64,000 bases of DNA. Origin: Streptomyces broussonetiae (lineage in GTDB: Bacteria; Actinomycetota; Actinomycetes; Streptomycetales; Streptomycetaceae). Below are positions 25,009 through 35,953 of this stretch, piece by piece. A program made the position numbers and the translations under genes. Within the stretch, counting starts at the first letter, position 1; each line of letters opens with the position of its first letter. Where the stretch lies: NCBI RefSeq assembly GCF_009796285.1, contig NZ_CP047020.1:4588001-4652000 (forward strand), given 5' to 3'. Below the pieces are notes generated by a model. The model was not told where the DNA came from. It was given only the letters and a program-made list of their open reading frames with translations, and did not search any database.

Positions 25009-25702
25009 GCCTCACGACGGGGGCGCGGGCCGCACGGATGAGGGGCGCCGGCCGCACGGCCGAGAGACGCGGGCCGCACGGCCTGGGGGCGCGGGCCGCA
25101 CGGATGAGGGACGCGAGCCTCGCAGCCGGGGTGCGTTGGCCGTACGGCAGGGGCACGCGGGCCGCACAGCCGAGGTCCGCCGGCCTCACGGCAGGGGCAC
25201 GCGGGCCGCACAGTCGCAACGCCCAAGCCTCACCACCTGGGTGCGTGAGCCTTACCGCCGCGGCACGCAAGCCACACCACCGCCCCACGCGGAGCCACAC
25301 CACCGCCGCACGCAAGCCACACCACCACCCCACGCAGAGCCCCCCCCGCCCCCGTACAGCGCAAGCCGGGGCGGGCAGGGCCGTGCGGGGCGTCAAGCGC
25401 GGTCGTCCTTGGAGGGAACACGGCTTCGCGTGCCGCTCAGGGAGTCCTCGTGACCCACGCCATGTGACCCACCGCACGCCAACCACCGCCCAAACCCGGC
25501 AGGACGTGAGCTTCGTCATTCCGGACGGACTGTCGCCCTGTCCAACTGCGGTACGGAACGCGGCATATGACAGCGGCCTGCGCATGAGCGACGCGGCTCA
25601 CACCATTCCATCGGGGCGGGCAATGCCGCTATGGTCACCCGTCGGTGGCCTCGAGGCCCTCGACGCCGCCGTGCCCTCGGGGGGAGGGAAGGAACCCACA
25701 CG
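25009..25702. repeat. intergenic minisatellite-like tandem repeats
   Basis: From 25013 to about 25240 a unit of roughly 30 bp containing cgcgggccgcac recurs seven or eight times with variation. It passes at about 25255-25350 into a second repeat built on acgcaagccacaccaccgc. The rest (25351-25702) has no gene. The repeats give long spurious frames on the complement. Polymorphic length between strains is expected. Confidence 0.7.
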
Positions 25703-27004
25703 ATGCCCGTACCCATACCGCGGCAGAGAGCGATCCCGGCCGTGGAGAGTGGTCAGGCGCAGGCCGCCTCCGCAGTCGGCGGCCCCCTCAAGGAAGAGGC
25801 CCACCGCGACGCCACGCCCACGAGCGGCACCGGCGCCACTCTCACCCTGTTGCTGATCGAGGACGATCCGACGGCCTCGCCGATCGTGCCCGAGCTGCTG
25901 GACTCGGCCGGCAAGCCGATCCGTGTGCGCACCGCCCGCAACCTCACCGAGGCCGAGCGGCTGCTCACCGACGACGTCCACTGCATCCTGCTCGACCTCG
26001 CGCTCCCGGCGCCGGGCGGCAGCGACGCCGACGACGAGCTGGCCGTGCTCAGGCATGTGCTCCGGCTCGCGCCCCGGCATGCCGTGCTCGCGCTGACCGC
26101 CTCCGCGGACGCCGAGCGCGGCGCCGAGGCCGTGCGCGTGGGCGCGCAGGACTACCTCTTCCGGGACGAACTCGACGGCCGGCTGCTCAGCCGCGCCATC
26201 CGGTACGCGGTGGAGCGGAAACGTTCCGACACCGCGGAGCGGCGGCTGGCCGAGGGCCGGCTGCGCGCGCAGGAGAACCGCCGCCTGGAGCGCGGCCTGC
26301 TGCCCACGCCCCTGCTGGACGGCTCCACGCTGCGTTTCGCCGCCCGCTACCGCCCCGGCCGCTCCCGGGCGCTGCTCGGCGGCGACTTCTACGACGCCGT
26401 CCGCACGCCAGACGGCACCGTGCACGCCATGATCGGTGACGTCTGCGGCCACGGCCCGGACGAGGCCGCGCTCGGCGTCGAGCTGCGCATCGCCTGGCGG
26501 GCGCTGACGCTGGCCGGACTGTGCGGGGACGAGCTGCTGAGCACGCTCCAGGAGGTGCTGGAGCACGAGCGCGCCGACGAGGAGATCTTCGCGACGCTGT
26601 GCACGGTCGACATCGCACCGGACGGCCGGCACGCGGGCCTGTGCCTGGCCGGCCACCCCGCCCCGCTGCTCGCCCGCCCCGGCCGGACCGCGCAGCTGCT
26701 GCCGTACGACAACAACGGCCCCGCGCTCGGCCTGCTGCCCGGCGCCCGCTGGCCGCGGATGCAGGTGGAGCTGGGCAGTGAGTGGAGCCTGATGCTCTAC
26801 ACCGACGGTCTGATCGAGGGCCGCGTCGGCGAGGGGCGCGAGCGGCTCGGGCAGGACGGGATGGTGTCGATGATCCGCCGCCAGCTGGCCGAGGGGCTGC
26901 GCGGGGAGCAGTTGCTGCGGGCCGCGGTCACCGAGGTCCGTGAACTCAACGGGGGCGAGTTGACCGACGACGTGGCGGTTGTACTGCTGGACCGGACGTC
27001 ATGA
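25703..27004 (+). CDS. response-regulator/SpoIIE-type PP2C serine phosphatase
   Basis: The 433-residue protein joins an N-terminal receiver (about 48-168: LLIEDDPTAS, phosphoacceptor in CILLDLALPAPG) to a SpoIIE/RsbU phosphatase (about 215-430: GGDFYDAVRTPDGTVHAMIGD, LCLAGHPAPLL, LYTDGLIEGR, TDDVAVVLLD). Such proteins dephosphorylate anti-anti-sigma factors in partner-switching cascades that release stress sigma factors such as SigB-type ones. No anti-sigma or sigma gene is adjacent. ATG at 25703. Confidence 0.92.
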   Translation: MPVPIPRQRAIPAVESGQAQAASAVGGPLKEEAHRDATPTSGTGATLTLLLIEDDPTASPIVPELLDSAGKPIRVRTARNLTEAERLLTDDVHCILLDLALPAPGGSDADDELAVLRHVLRLAPRHAVLALTASADAERGAEAVRVGAQDYLFRDELDGRLLSRAIRYAVERKRSDTAERRLAEGRLRAQENRRLERGLLPTPLLDGSTLRFAARYRPGRSRALLGGDFYDAVRTPDGTVHAMIGDVCGHGPDEAALGVELRIAWRALTLAGLCGDELLSTLQEVLEHERADEEIFATLCTVDIAPDGRHAGLCLAGHPAPLLARPGRTAQLLPYDNNGPALGLLPGARWPRMQVELGSEWSLMLYTDGLIEGRVGEGRERLGQDGMVSMIRRQLAEGLRGEQLLRAAVTEVRELNGGELTDDVAVVLLDRTS

Positions 27005-27105
27005 GCGGTACCTCGCCGTAGGAGGTACCGCTCCGTCGCCGGCTGCTGGTCCGTCGTGGTGGCACGCACGGCTCCCGCCGCCCCGGGCGGGCCGGGGACG
27101 CGAGG

Positions 27106-27444
27106 TCAGCGGCCTCCGTTGTACGGCCCGTACGGACCGTCGCTGCTGCTTCCGCCCCGCCTCTTGCGGAAGCCCTTGCCACCCGAGACCTGCTGGAGGG
27201 CCGGGCGGACGTCCACGAAGAAGACGATCGTGGCCACCAGGCCCGCGAGCTGCAGGAACAGCATCGGCACAAACAGGTTCACCGCCACCGCGATGCCCAG
27301 GATGATCAGCCAGAAGCCCTTGTTCTGCTTGTCCGCGGCGCGGTAGGCGTCCTCGCGGAAGATCGCCGCCATCACGAACGCCACGATGGCGAACGCCAGC
27401 ATGGCGGTGAAGATCAGCCACATCACTCCGCCGACTGCCGTCAT
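27106..27444 (-). CDS. DUF2516 family membrane protein
   Basis: A 112-residue integral membrane protein with three helices; AFVMAAIFREDAYRAADKQNKGFWLIILGI spans the conserved charged loop and second helix, ending with a basic, glycine-rich tail. DUF2516 is an actinobacterial family of unknown function. The start is uncertain: the ATG at 27444 is chosen, with others downstream at 27423. Confidence 0.8.
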   Translation of the reverse strand: MTAVGGVMWLIFTAMLAFAIVAFVMAAIFREDAYRAADKQNKGFWLIILGIAVAVNLFVPMLFLQLAGLVATIVFFVDVRPALQQVSGGKGFRKRRGGSSSDGPYGPYNGGR

Positions 27445-27553
27445 CAGCACAGTACCCACCACCCGATTCGTGTCGTCCGTACAGCCACGGTACCCATACA
27501 ACGGGCCGGACACCCCGAAGGTGCCCGGCCCGATATCGACTCGTCGCTCGCGC

Positions 27554-28150
27554 TCACTTCGCGGGCGGGGTGGTCTTCTTCGCGGTGGTGCTCTTGCGCG
27601 GGGCCGGGGCCTTCTTCGCAACCGGCTTCTTCTCGGCGGCGGGCTCGGCGGCGGCCTCGGCGGGCTTCGGCTCGTCCCTGACCTCGACCGGCTCGGTCCT
27701 GCCCTCGACGGTGATGGCCAGTTCCTCGAGGTCTTCGGCGGCCTCGCCGCGCCAGGTCTTCACGGCCTGCTCGCCGTGCTCGGCGACCTTCTCGTAGGTC
27801 TCACGGGCCTTGACGGCGTACTCGGCGGCGACGCCGACGCCGCGCAGGGCGAGGTCCTGGGCCTGCTCGCCGATCTTCTTCAGGTCCACGTCGAGGGTGC
27901 CGAGGAACTCGTTGACCTTGGTCTGGAGGGTCTCCTGCGCCTCCTTGGCGCGGGCGGCGGCCTTCTCCTGCACGGCCTTGGGGTCGGTGTTGCGCACGGC
28001 CTCGATGCGGGCCGGGGCCTCGGCGCGCAGCTGCTCCACCAGGGCGGGCACCTTCTTGGCCTGCTGGTAGGCGAGGTCGGCGGTGCCGGCGGCGAAGTAG
28101 AGCGGAGTCGGGTCGCTGAGGGTCTTGCGCAGGTCGTCGGTGATGGCCAT
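27554..28150 (-). CDS. heparin-binding-hemagglutinin-like helical protein
   Basis: A 198-residue, almost fully helical protein. The N-terminal start LRKTLSDPTPLYFAAGTADL and the long coiled coil match HBHA-like proteins; the C-terminus is a Lys/Ala/Pro-rich tail (KKPVAKKAPAPRKSTTAKK) like that of HBHA and histone-like proteins. In mycobacteria HBHA is a surface adhesin; in Streptomyces it may act in the envelope or bind DNA. Same strand as and 78 bp after the XRE gene. Confidence 0.8.
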   Translation of the reverse strand: MAITDDLRKTLSDPTPLYFAAGTADLAYQQAKKVPALVEQLRAEAPARIEAVRNTDPKAVQEKAAARAKEAQETLQTKVNEFLGTLDVDLKKIGEQAQDLALRGVGVAAEYAVKARETYEKVAEHGEQAVKTWRGEAAEDLEELAITVEGRTEPVEVRDEPKPAEAAAEPAAEKKPVAKKAPAPRKSTTAKKTTPPAK

Positions 28151-28228
28151 GGTGATCTGGTCCTCCCGGATTCGCGTTCGGCTGAGGTTGGTGTGGTCCG
28201 CGGTGGAGCGGCCGGCGCCCTGGTCCGG

Positions 28229-28744
28229 TTATCCGGCCGTCCGCCGCGGACCGGCATCGATGTCGTCGGTGTCCGCGTCTGCGTCTGTTTCTGCTTCTGC
28301 TTCCGCTGCTGCCGCAGCCGTGCCGACGGTGTCGTGGTCCGTACGTCCCGTGCCGTCCCCGTTCGCGGCGGGCTCGCCGACCCCGAATCCGTTCTCCTTG
28401 CGGAAGGACTCGTAGATCTGGAGCAGCACCTGCTTCTGCCGCTCGTTGAGCGAGGGATCGGCGAGGATGACGGCGCGCGTCGCCCCCTCCCGGAGACGTT
28501 CCTCCCCGTCCCGCTCGGCGTCGAGGATGCCGGCGCGGACGTACAGCGTCTCGGCGGAGATGCGCAGCGCCTTGGCGACCTGCTGGAGCACCTCCGCGCT
28601 GGGCTTGCGCAGCCCGCGCTCGATCTGGCTCAGGTACGGATTGGACACCCCGGCGGCGTCGGCGAGTTGCCGCAGCGACAGCTGGGCGTTCCGCCGCTGC
28701 TCGCGCAGGTACTCACCGAGGTTGCCGACGTTCAGCGATGCCAT
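28229..28744 (-). CDS. XRE-family transcriptional regulator with acidic tail
   Basis: In 171 residues the HTH occupies about 6-65 (LREQRRNAQLSLRQLADAAG, NPYLSQIERGLRKPS), followed by a conserved helical middle (SLNERQKQVLLQIYESFRKENG) and an Asp/Glu/Ala-rich tail. It precedes the HBHA-like gene, which it may regulate. A perfect palindrome upstream suggests autoregulation. ATG at 28744. Confidence 0.88.
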   Translation of the reverse strand: MASLNVGNLGEYLREQRRNAQLSLRQLADAAGVSNPYLSQIERGLRKPSAEVLQQVAKALRISAETLYVRAGILDAERDGEERLREGATRAVILADPSLNERQKQVLLQIYESFRKENGFGVGEPAANGDGTGRTDHDTVGTAAAAAEAEAETDADADTDDIDAGPRRTAG

Positions 28745-28774
28745 GCCTCCACCTTGCCCCACCCCTGCTAACAA

Positions 28775-28795
28775 TTGCAAGCAACTCGCTTGCAA
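28775..28795. promoter_or_regulatory. palindrome TTGCAAGC-5-GCTTGCAA upstream of the XRE gene
   Basis: Perfect 8-bp arms at 28775-28782 and 28788-28795, 31 bp upstream of the XRE start and 26 bp past the end of the sigma factor gene. Likely operator of the XRE protein itself. Confidence 0.6.
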
Positions 28796-28820
28796 AAGTG
28801 TGTCGGCGGCGGCCGGTCGC

Positions 28821-29690
28821 TCACCGGACCAGCTCGGACGGCTCGTCCAGGCGGGTCAGCTTGTGCGGGTTGCGTACGACGTACAGGCCGGTGATCCGGC
28901 CGTCAGCGACCGTGACGCCGATCGTGCCCGGTGCGCCGTCCAGGTCGATCCGTACGGCGGGGGCGCCGTTGAGCCACACGGGCCTCGGCTCGAAGTCGGC
29001 CCCCACCCGGTGCGCGCGTGCCAGGATCCGGGCCACCTCGTCGGCCCCGTGGAACGGCGCGAGCCCGGCGGCCACCACCCCGCCGCCGTCGGTGATCATG
29101 ACCACGTCCGGCGCCATGACGTCCAGCAGCTCCTGCAGCCGCCCGGTGCGCAGCGCCCGCAGGAACCGCTCCACCACGGCCTGCTGTTCCGAGCGGCTCA
29201 CCCGCATCCGGGGCCGCCGGGCCGCCACGTGCTCGCGGGCCCGGCGCGCGATCTGCCGGACCGTGGCCGCCGGTTTCCCGACGGCCTCGGCGATCTCGCC
29301 GTACGGCAGGTCGAAGACCTCGCGCAGCACGAACACCGCGCGCTCCGTCGGCGCCAGCGTCTCCAGCACGGTGAGCACCGCCATCGAGACGCTCTCCGCG
29401 AGTTCGACGTCCTCGGCGACATCGGGGCTGGTCAGCAGCGGTTCCGGCAGCCATTCGCCGACATACTCCTCGCGGCTGCGCGCCAGGGTGCGCAGCCGGT
29501 TGAGCGACTGCCGGGTGACGATACGGACGAGGTACGACCGCGGGTCACGGACCTCGGCCCGGTCGGCCCCGGCCCATCGCAGCCAGGACTCCTGGAGCAC
29601 GTCCTCGGCGTCGGCCGCCGACCCGAGCATCTCGTAGGCGACGGTGAACAACAGGCCGCGGTGGGCGGTGAAGGGGTCCTCCCCGTTCAT
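28821..29690 (-). CDS. ECF41-type RNA polymerase sigma factor
   Basis: A 289-residue ECF sigma factor with regions 2 and 4 plus a SnoaL-like C-terminal domain that tunes activity. All ECF41 marks are visible: WLPEPL in the linker, VMITDGGGVVAAG in the extension and the terminal VVRNPHKL. ECF41 factors have no classical anti-sigma factor and typically drive one neighbouring oxidoreductase or carboxymuconolactone decarboxylase gene, which here lies immediately upstream on the same strand. The ATG at 29690 has AAGGAG 5 bases before it. Confidence 0.93.
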   Translation of the reverse strand: MNGEDPFTAHRGLLFTVAYEMLGSAADAEDVLQESWLRWAGADRAEVRDPRSYLVRIVTRQSLNRLRTLARSREEYVGEWLPEPLLTSPDVAEDVELAESVSMAVLTVLETLAPTERAVFVLREVFDLPYGEIAEAVGKPAATVRQIARRAREHVAARRPRMRVSRSEQQAVVERFLRALRTGRLQELLDVMAPDVVMITDGGGVVAAGLAPFHGADEVARILARAHRVGADFEPRPVWLNGAPAVRIDLDGAPGTIGVTVADGRITGLYVVRNPHKLTRLDEPSELVR

Positions 29691-29733
29691 GAACACTCCT
29701 TCCTCGGTGAGCCTCGGTGCGAGTCCTCGCCCC

Positions 29734-30285
29734 TCACACCGTCGGCGCCAGCGGGATCTCGCAGGCGTCGGAGTAGCCCTGCGAGCGGATGCCGTGGGCC
29801 GTGTTGTTCCTGGTCGCCAGGTTGACGAAGGCGATGTACGCGGTGAGTTCGACCATCGCCGCCGGGCCGATCCGGTCGAGCAGACCCCCGTACAGCTCGT
29901 CCGTCACGGTGGTCGGCGTGTCCGTCATGGCCTCGGCGTACTCCAGCACGTCCCGCTCGAGCGGTGAGAACACCTCCGACTCCCGCCAGCGCGGCACCTG
30001 GCTCGCCCTGGCCAGGTCCAGGTTCTCGTTCTGCGCCTGGAAGTAGCCGACGTCGAGGCACCAGCTGCAGCCGACCTTCGCCGCCACGGCCATGTGCGCG
30101 AACGACTTCAGGCTCGCGTCGGCCGCGCTCCACCGGGCCAGCCTGGCCGAGAAGTCCAGGTTGGACTGGGCCACTTCGGGGTTGTGCCAGGTCACCTCGA
30201 CGGGTTCGGGCACGGCGCCGAGCTGCTCGATCATCGTCTCGAGCAGCTCGACGGGCAGCTCTGCCTTCGCTATGCGTGGGGTCAT
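29734..30285 (-). CDS. carboxymuconolactone decarboxylase-family protein, ECF41 partner
   Basis: The 183-residue protein has the AhpD-like segment FAHMAVAAKVGCSWCLDVGY with CxxC. The substrate is not known; in ECF41 systems this is the usual target gene. AGGAGG site 9 bases before the ATG. It lies 43 bp upstream of the sigma factor gene in the same direction, so the two probably form one operon. Confidence 0.9.
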   Translation of the reverse strand: MTPRIAKAELPVELLETMIEQLGAVPEPVEVTWHNPEVAQSNLDFSARLARWSAADASLKSFAHMAVAAKVGCSWCLDVGYFQAQNENLDLARASQVPRWRESEVFSPLERDVLEYAEAMTDTPTTVTDELYGGLLDRIGPAAMVELTAYIAFVNLATRNNTAHGIRSQGYSDACEIPLAPTV

Positions 30286-30372
30286 GCCGGGTGTCCTCCT
30301 CGGACCTCGTGTGCGGTTGTCCGGCATGAAGACACCGGCCGGACCGAGAACGTGACACCCACCGCGCCGCGG

Positions 30373-31713
30373 TCAGTCGGCGACCAGATCCTCCGGGGCC
30401 GAGCGGGCGAGGTCGGCGAGGGTGGCGAGGGCCTGGGCGAGGACGTCCGGCGGCGGTGTGGCAAGGCCCACGCGGACGGCGGCCGGGGCGTGGCCGGCGC
30501 CCACGGTGAACGCGGCCGCGGGGACGACCCCGATGCCGTGCCGGGCCGCGGCGGCGACGAACGTGTCCGCACGCCAGGGGCGGGGCAGTTGCCACCAGCA
30601 GTGGTAGGAGAGGGCGTCGCCGCGCACCGCGAACCCGGTCAGGTGCCGGGCCGCGATCTCCTGCCGCAGCGCCGCCTCCCGCCGCTTGGCGGCCACCAGC
30701 TTGCGCACCGTACCGTCCTGCTGCCAGCGGTGCGCGGCCTCCAGGGCGAAGCGCATCGGGGCCCAGCCGCCCGAGCGCAGGGCGGCGGCGATCTCGCCGG
30801 TCAGGGCGGGCGGGGCGACCGCGAAGCCGAGGGTCAGGCCGGGGGCGATCCGCTTGGAGAGGCTGTCGATCAGGACGGTCCGCTCGGGGGCGCAGGCGGC
30901 GAGCGGCGGCAGTTCGTCGCGCAGGAACGCCCAGATCGCGTCCTCCACGGCCGGCAGCGCGAGCCGCGTCAGGACCTCGGCCAGCTCGGCGACCCGCTGC
31001 TCGGGCATCGACAGCGAGAGCGGGTTGTGCAGCCTCGGCTGGACGTAGACGGCGTGCAGCGGCGCGGCGGCGTGCGCCTCGACCACCGCCTGGGGCACCA
31101 GGCCGTCCCCGTCCATCGCCAGCGGGACGAGCGTGATGCCGAGCCGCGCGGCCACCGCCTTGATCACCGGGTACGTCAGCTCCTCGACGCCGAGGCGCCC
31201 GCCCGGCGGCACCAGCGCGGTGACGGCCGCAAAGAGGGCCTGCCGGCCGTTTCCCGCGAACAGGATCCGGGCGGGATCGGGGCGCCAGCCGCCGCGGGCG
31301 AGGATCCCGGCGGCGGACTCCTGGACGGCGGGCAGCCCGGCCGTACCGACCGGCCGCAGCGCAGGGCCGAGGGCTTCGGGGCGCAGCAGTTCACCCAGCC
31401 CCTCGGCGAGCAGCGCGCTCTGCCCGGGCGCCGCGGGGTAGTTCAGCTCCAGGTCGATCCGGCCGACGGCCGCCGGTTCCGTGAGCGCCGAGGCGGAGCC
31501 CACGGCCGCCGTGCGCACGAACGTGCCGCGTCCCACCTCGCCCACGGTCAGGCCGCGGCGGGCCAGTTCCCGGTACACGCGCGTGGCGGTGGAGTCGGCG
31601 ATGCCGTGCTGCCGGGCGAACGCGCGCTGCGGGGGCAGCCGGTCGCCGGGCCGCAGGACGCCGGAGCGGATCTCCTCGGCCACCGTGTCGGCGACGCTCT
31701 GATAGTCCTTCAC
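30373..31713 (-). CDS. MocR/PdxR-type GntR regulator with aminotransferase domain
   Basis: A 446-residue fusion: an N-terminal winged helix (about 3-70: SGVLRPGDRLPPQRAFARQHG, ATRVYRELARRGLTVG) and a fold-type I aminotransferase domain, with the PLP lysine in LIDSLSKRIAPGL. MocR proteins use PLP or an amino compound as effector. It is divergent from a LysE exporter, and ATTGCAC half-sites lie between, so it probably controls amino-acid export. GTG start at 31713 with GGGATGG upstream. Confidence 0.92.
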   Translation of the reverse strand: MKDYQSVADTVAEEIRSGVLRPGDRLPPQRAFARQHGIADSTATRVYRELARRGLTVGEVGRGTFVRTAAVGSASALTEPAAVGRIDLELNYPAAPGQSALLAEGLGELLRPEALGPALRPVGTAGLPAVQESAAGILARGGWRPDPARILFAGNGRQALFAAVTALVPPGGRLGVEELTYPVIKAVAARLGITLVPLAMDGDGLVPQAVVEAHAAAPLHAVYVQPRLHNPLSLSMPEQRVAELAEVLTRLALPAVEDAIWAFLRDELPPLAACAPERTVLIDSLSKRIAPGLTLGFAVAPPALTGEIAAALRSGGWAPMRFALEAAHRWQQDGTVRKLVAAKRREAALRQEIAARHLTGFAVRGDALSYHCWWQLPRPWRADTFVAAAARHGIGVVPAAAFTVGAGHAPAAVRVGLATPPPDVLAQALATLADLARSAPEDLVAD

Positions 31714-31733
31714 GGCACGCCATCCCACCACAC

Positions 31734-31763
31734 GATTGCACCGAGTGCAATCTCCTGATTGCA
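31734..31763. promoter_or_regulatory. MocR operator: GATTGCAC inverted and direct repeats
   Basis: A perfect 19-bp palindrome gattgcaccgagtgcaatc (31734-31752) and a further gattgcac at 31756-31763 lie in the divergent spacer; another attgcac is near 31795. Palindrome plus direct repeat is typical of MocR operators. Confidence 0.7.
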
Positions 31764-31831
31764 CTGAGCTATTGCCCTGCCCTACGCTCACCGCATTGCA
31801 CCGGAAGTCAGCGGCGGTCCAGGGGGTTTTC

Positions 31832-32470
31832 GTGATCGATCCGAGCAGTGTCCTGGGCGTGAGCGTGATGGCACTCGGCATGGTGCTCACGCCCGGGCCG
31901 AACATGATCTATCTCGTCTCACGCAGCATCACCCAGGGCAGGCGCGCCGGGATGATCTCCCTCGGCGGGGTGGCCCTGGGCTTCCTGGCGTACCTGCTCG
32001 CCGCGAACCTCGGCCTGTCGGTCGTCCTCCTCGCCGTACCCGAGCTGTACGTCGCCGTGAAGCTGGCCGGCGCCGCCTACCTCGCCCACCTCGCCTGGAA
32101 CGCCCTCAAGCCGGGCGGTATCTCGGTCTTCGCCCCGCAGGACGTGCCGCACGACTCGCCGCGCAGGCTGTTCACCATGGGCCTGATGACGAATCTGCTC
32201 AACCCCAAGATCGCCATCATGTACGTGTCCCTGATTCCCCAGTTCATCGACCTGGACAAGGGCCACGTCCTGCTCCAGGGCCTGGCGCTCGGCTCCGTCC
32301 AGGTCGTGGTGAGCATCGCGGTGAACCTCACCATCGTGCTCGCCGCCGGCACGATCGCTGTCTTCCTCGCTCGCCGGCCCTCCTGGCTCAAGGTGCAGCG
32401 GTACCTGATGGGCACGGTCCTCGGCACCCTCGCCGTCTCGCTGGCCGTGGACACCTCGGGCCCGGCCTGA
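31832..32470 (+). CDS. LysE/RhtB-family amino-acid exporter
   Basis: The 212-residue membrane protein has six predicted helices and the family signature GMVLTPGPNMIYLVSRSITQG near the N-terminus, then KLAGAAYLAHLAW and GLMTNLLNPKIAIMYVSLIPQF. It exports amino acids or related compounds. It is divergent from and likely regulated by the MocR protein. GTG start with AGGGGGT upstream. Confidence 0.92.
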   Translation: MIDPSSVLGVSVMALGMVLTPGPNMIYLVSRSITQGRRAGMISLGGVALGFLAYLLAANLGLSVVLLAVPELYVAVKLAGAAYLAHLAWNALKPGGISVFAPQDVPHDSPRRLFTMGLMTNLLNPKIAIMYVSLIPQFIDLDKGHVLLQGLALGSVQVVVSIAVNLTIVLAAGTIAVFLARRPSWLKVQRYLMGTVLGTLAVSLAVDTSGPA

Positions 32471-32567
32471 GCGCTGCGCCGGAAGCGCCGTGACGGGCGT
32501 CTGGAAGAGCGGACGTGGTCAGGATTCGAGAAGCGCCGGTGACAAGGGGCGCGTTAGCGTGACCGGC

Positions 32568-34943
<2,376 letters not shown>

Positions 34944-35101
34944 AGCGCCGTCGGGCTCCTTTCGCCACCCCCCGTTCCAGTCCAGCCGCAGGCGCAGGTC
35001 AAAGGCGGGCGGGGGCGGGCGGAGGCGGGCAGGGGCAGGCGGGCAGGGGCACCGGAGGCCAGGGCGTCGGTCACGGCGAAGCGCCGGTGCCGGCGGCGCG
35101 C

Positions 35102-35734
35102 TCAGCCCTCGAAACCGCCCGCCGCGAGGATCTCGTCGATCCGCGCCCGATGCGCCTTCTCCCAGTCGTCCAGGGTCTCCCCGGCCTCCTTCGCGAGCTT
35201 GGCGCGGGCCCCCTGAAGCACCTGCGCGGCACGCCCGGCCGGTACGACGACCACCCCTTCCCCGTCCGCCACGACCACGTCCCCGGACTCCACCCGTACG
35301 CCCCCGCAGCGCACGGGCTCGTTCAGCGGGCGTACCGCCTTCTTCGCGCCCGGGATCGGGATGATCCCCCGGCCGAAGACGGGGAAGCCCAGCCCGCGGA
35401 CCTCGCCGAGGTCGCGGATCAGTCCGTCGGCGACGAAGGCGGCCACTCCGCGGCGCTGCGCGACCGCGCACACGTTGCCGCCGGCCAGCGCGTGGTCGAG
35501 GTCGCCGGACTCGACCACGATGACCGAACCGGGACCGGCCCGGTGGACGGCCGCGTGCAGCATGAGGTTGTCGCCGGGCGGGCAGCTGACCGTGAACGCC
35601 GGTCCGGCGACGCGCGGTACGGGCTCCCACAGCGGCCGTATCACGACGTCCATGACCTGCTTGCGACCGAGGAGGTCGGCGAGGGTGGTCGTCGGGACGT
35701 CCTGGAGGGCGGCGAAGATCCCGGTGTCGGTCAT
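35102..35734 (-). CDS. RraA-family protein (HMG/CHA aldolase or regulator type)
   Basis: The 210-residue protein has the RraA fold: TTLADLLGRKQVMD, the metal and substrate loop SGDLDHALAGGNVCAVAQRRG, and VADGLIRDLGEVRGLGFPVFG with the conserved DG.RD segment. Members include 4-carboxy-4-hydroxy-2-oxoadipate aldolases and demethylmenaquinone-methyltransferase-like proteins; the true substrate here is unknown. Length and motifs favour the aldolase/decarboxylase type. It is downstream of the helicase remnant on the same strand. Confidence 0.88.
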   Translation of the reverse strand: MTDTGIFAALQDVPTTTLADLLGRKQVMDVVIRPLWEPVPRVAGPAFTVSCPPGDNLMLHAAVHRAGPGSVIVVESGDLDHALAGGNVCAVAQRRGVAAFVADGLIRDLGEVRGLGFPVFGRGIIPIPGAKKAVRPLNEPVRCGGVRVESGDVVVADGEGVVVVPAGRAAQVLQGARAKLAKEAGETLDDWEKAHRARIDEILAAGGFEG

Positions 35735-35752
35735 GGCCGCACGCTACAGCCG

Positions 35753-35953
35753 TCAGAACGGCAGCGGGCGGGCATGCACGACGTCCAGGCGGGAGACCGC
35801 GCGGGTCAGCACCACGTACAGCCGGTGCGCGCCCCGCTCCTCCGCCTCCGCCACGGCCGCCGGCTCCACGGCGACGACATGGTCGTACTCCAGGCCCTTG
35901 ACCATGCTCGCGGGCACGAGGGTCACCCGGGCGCCCAGCGACCAAGTCTCATT
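35753..35953 (-). pseudogene. 3' remnant of a HelR/UvrD-type helicase gene
   Basis: The frame reads LGARVTLVPASMVKGLEYDHVV, then HRLYVVLTRAVSRLDVVH, ending PLPF and a stop. This is the conserved C-terminal end (motifs V-VI) of HelD/HelR-like superfamily 1 motors, which free RNA polymerase from rifamycins. Only about 65 residues remain; the N-terminal 600 or more are missing and the TetR gene begins directly next to it. An upstream in-frame stop (about 35960) closes the frame. A clear deletion remnant. Confidence 0.75.

Noticed and set aside
25013..25350. CRISPR array
   Set aside because: The repeats are imperfect and contiguous, with no unique spacers of constant length and no cas genes.
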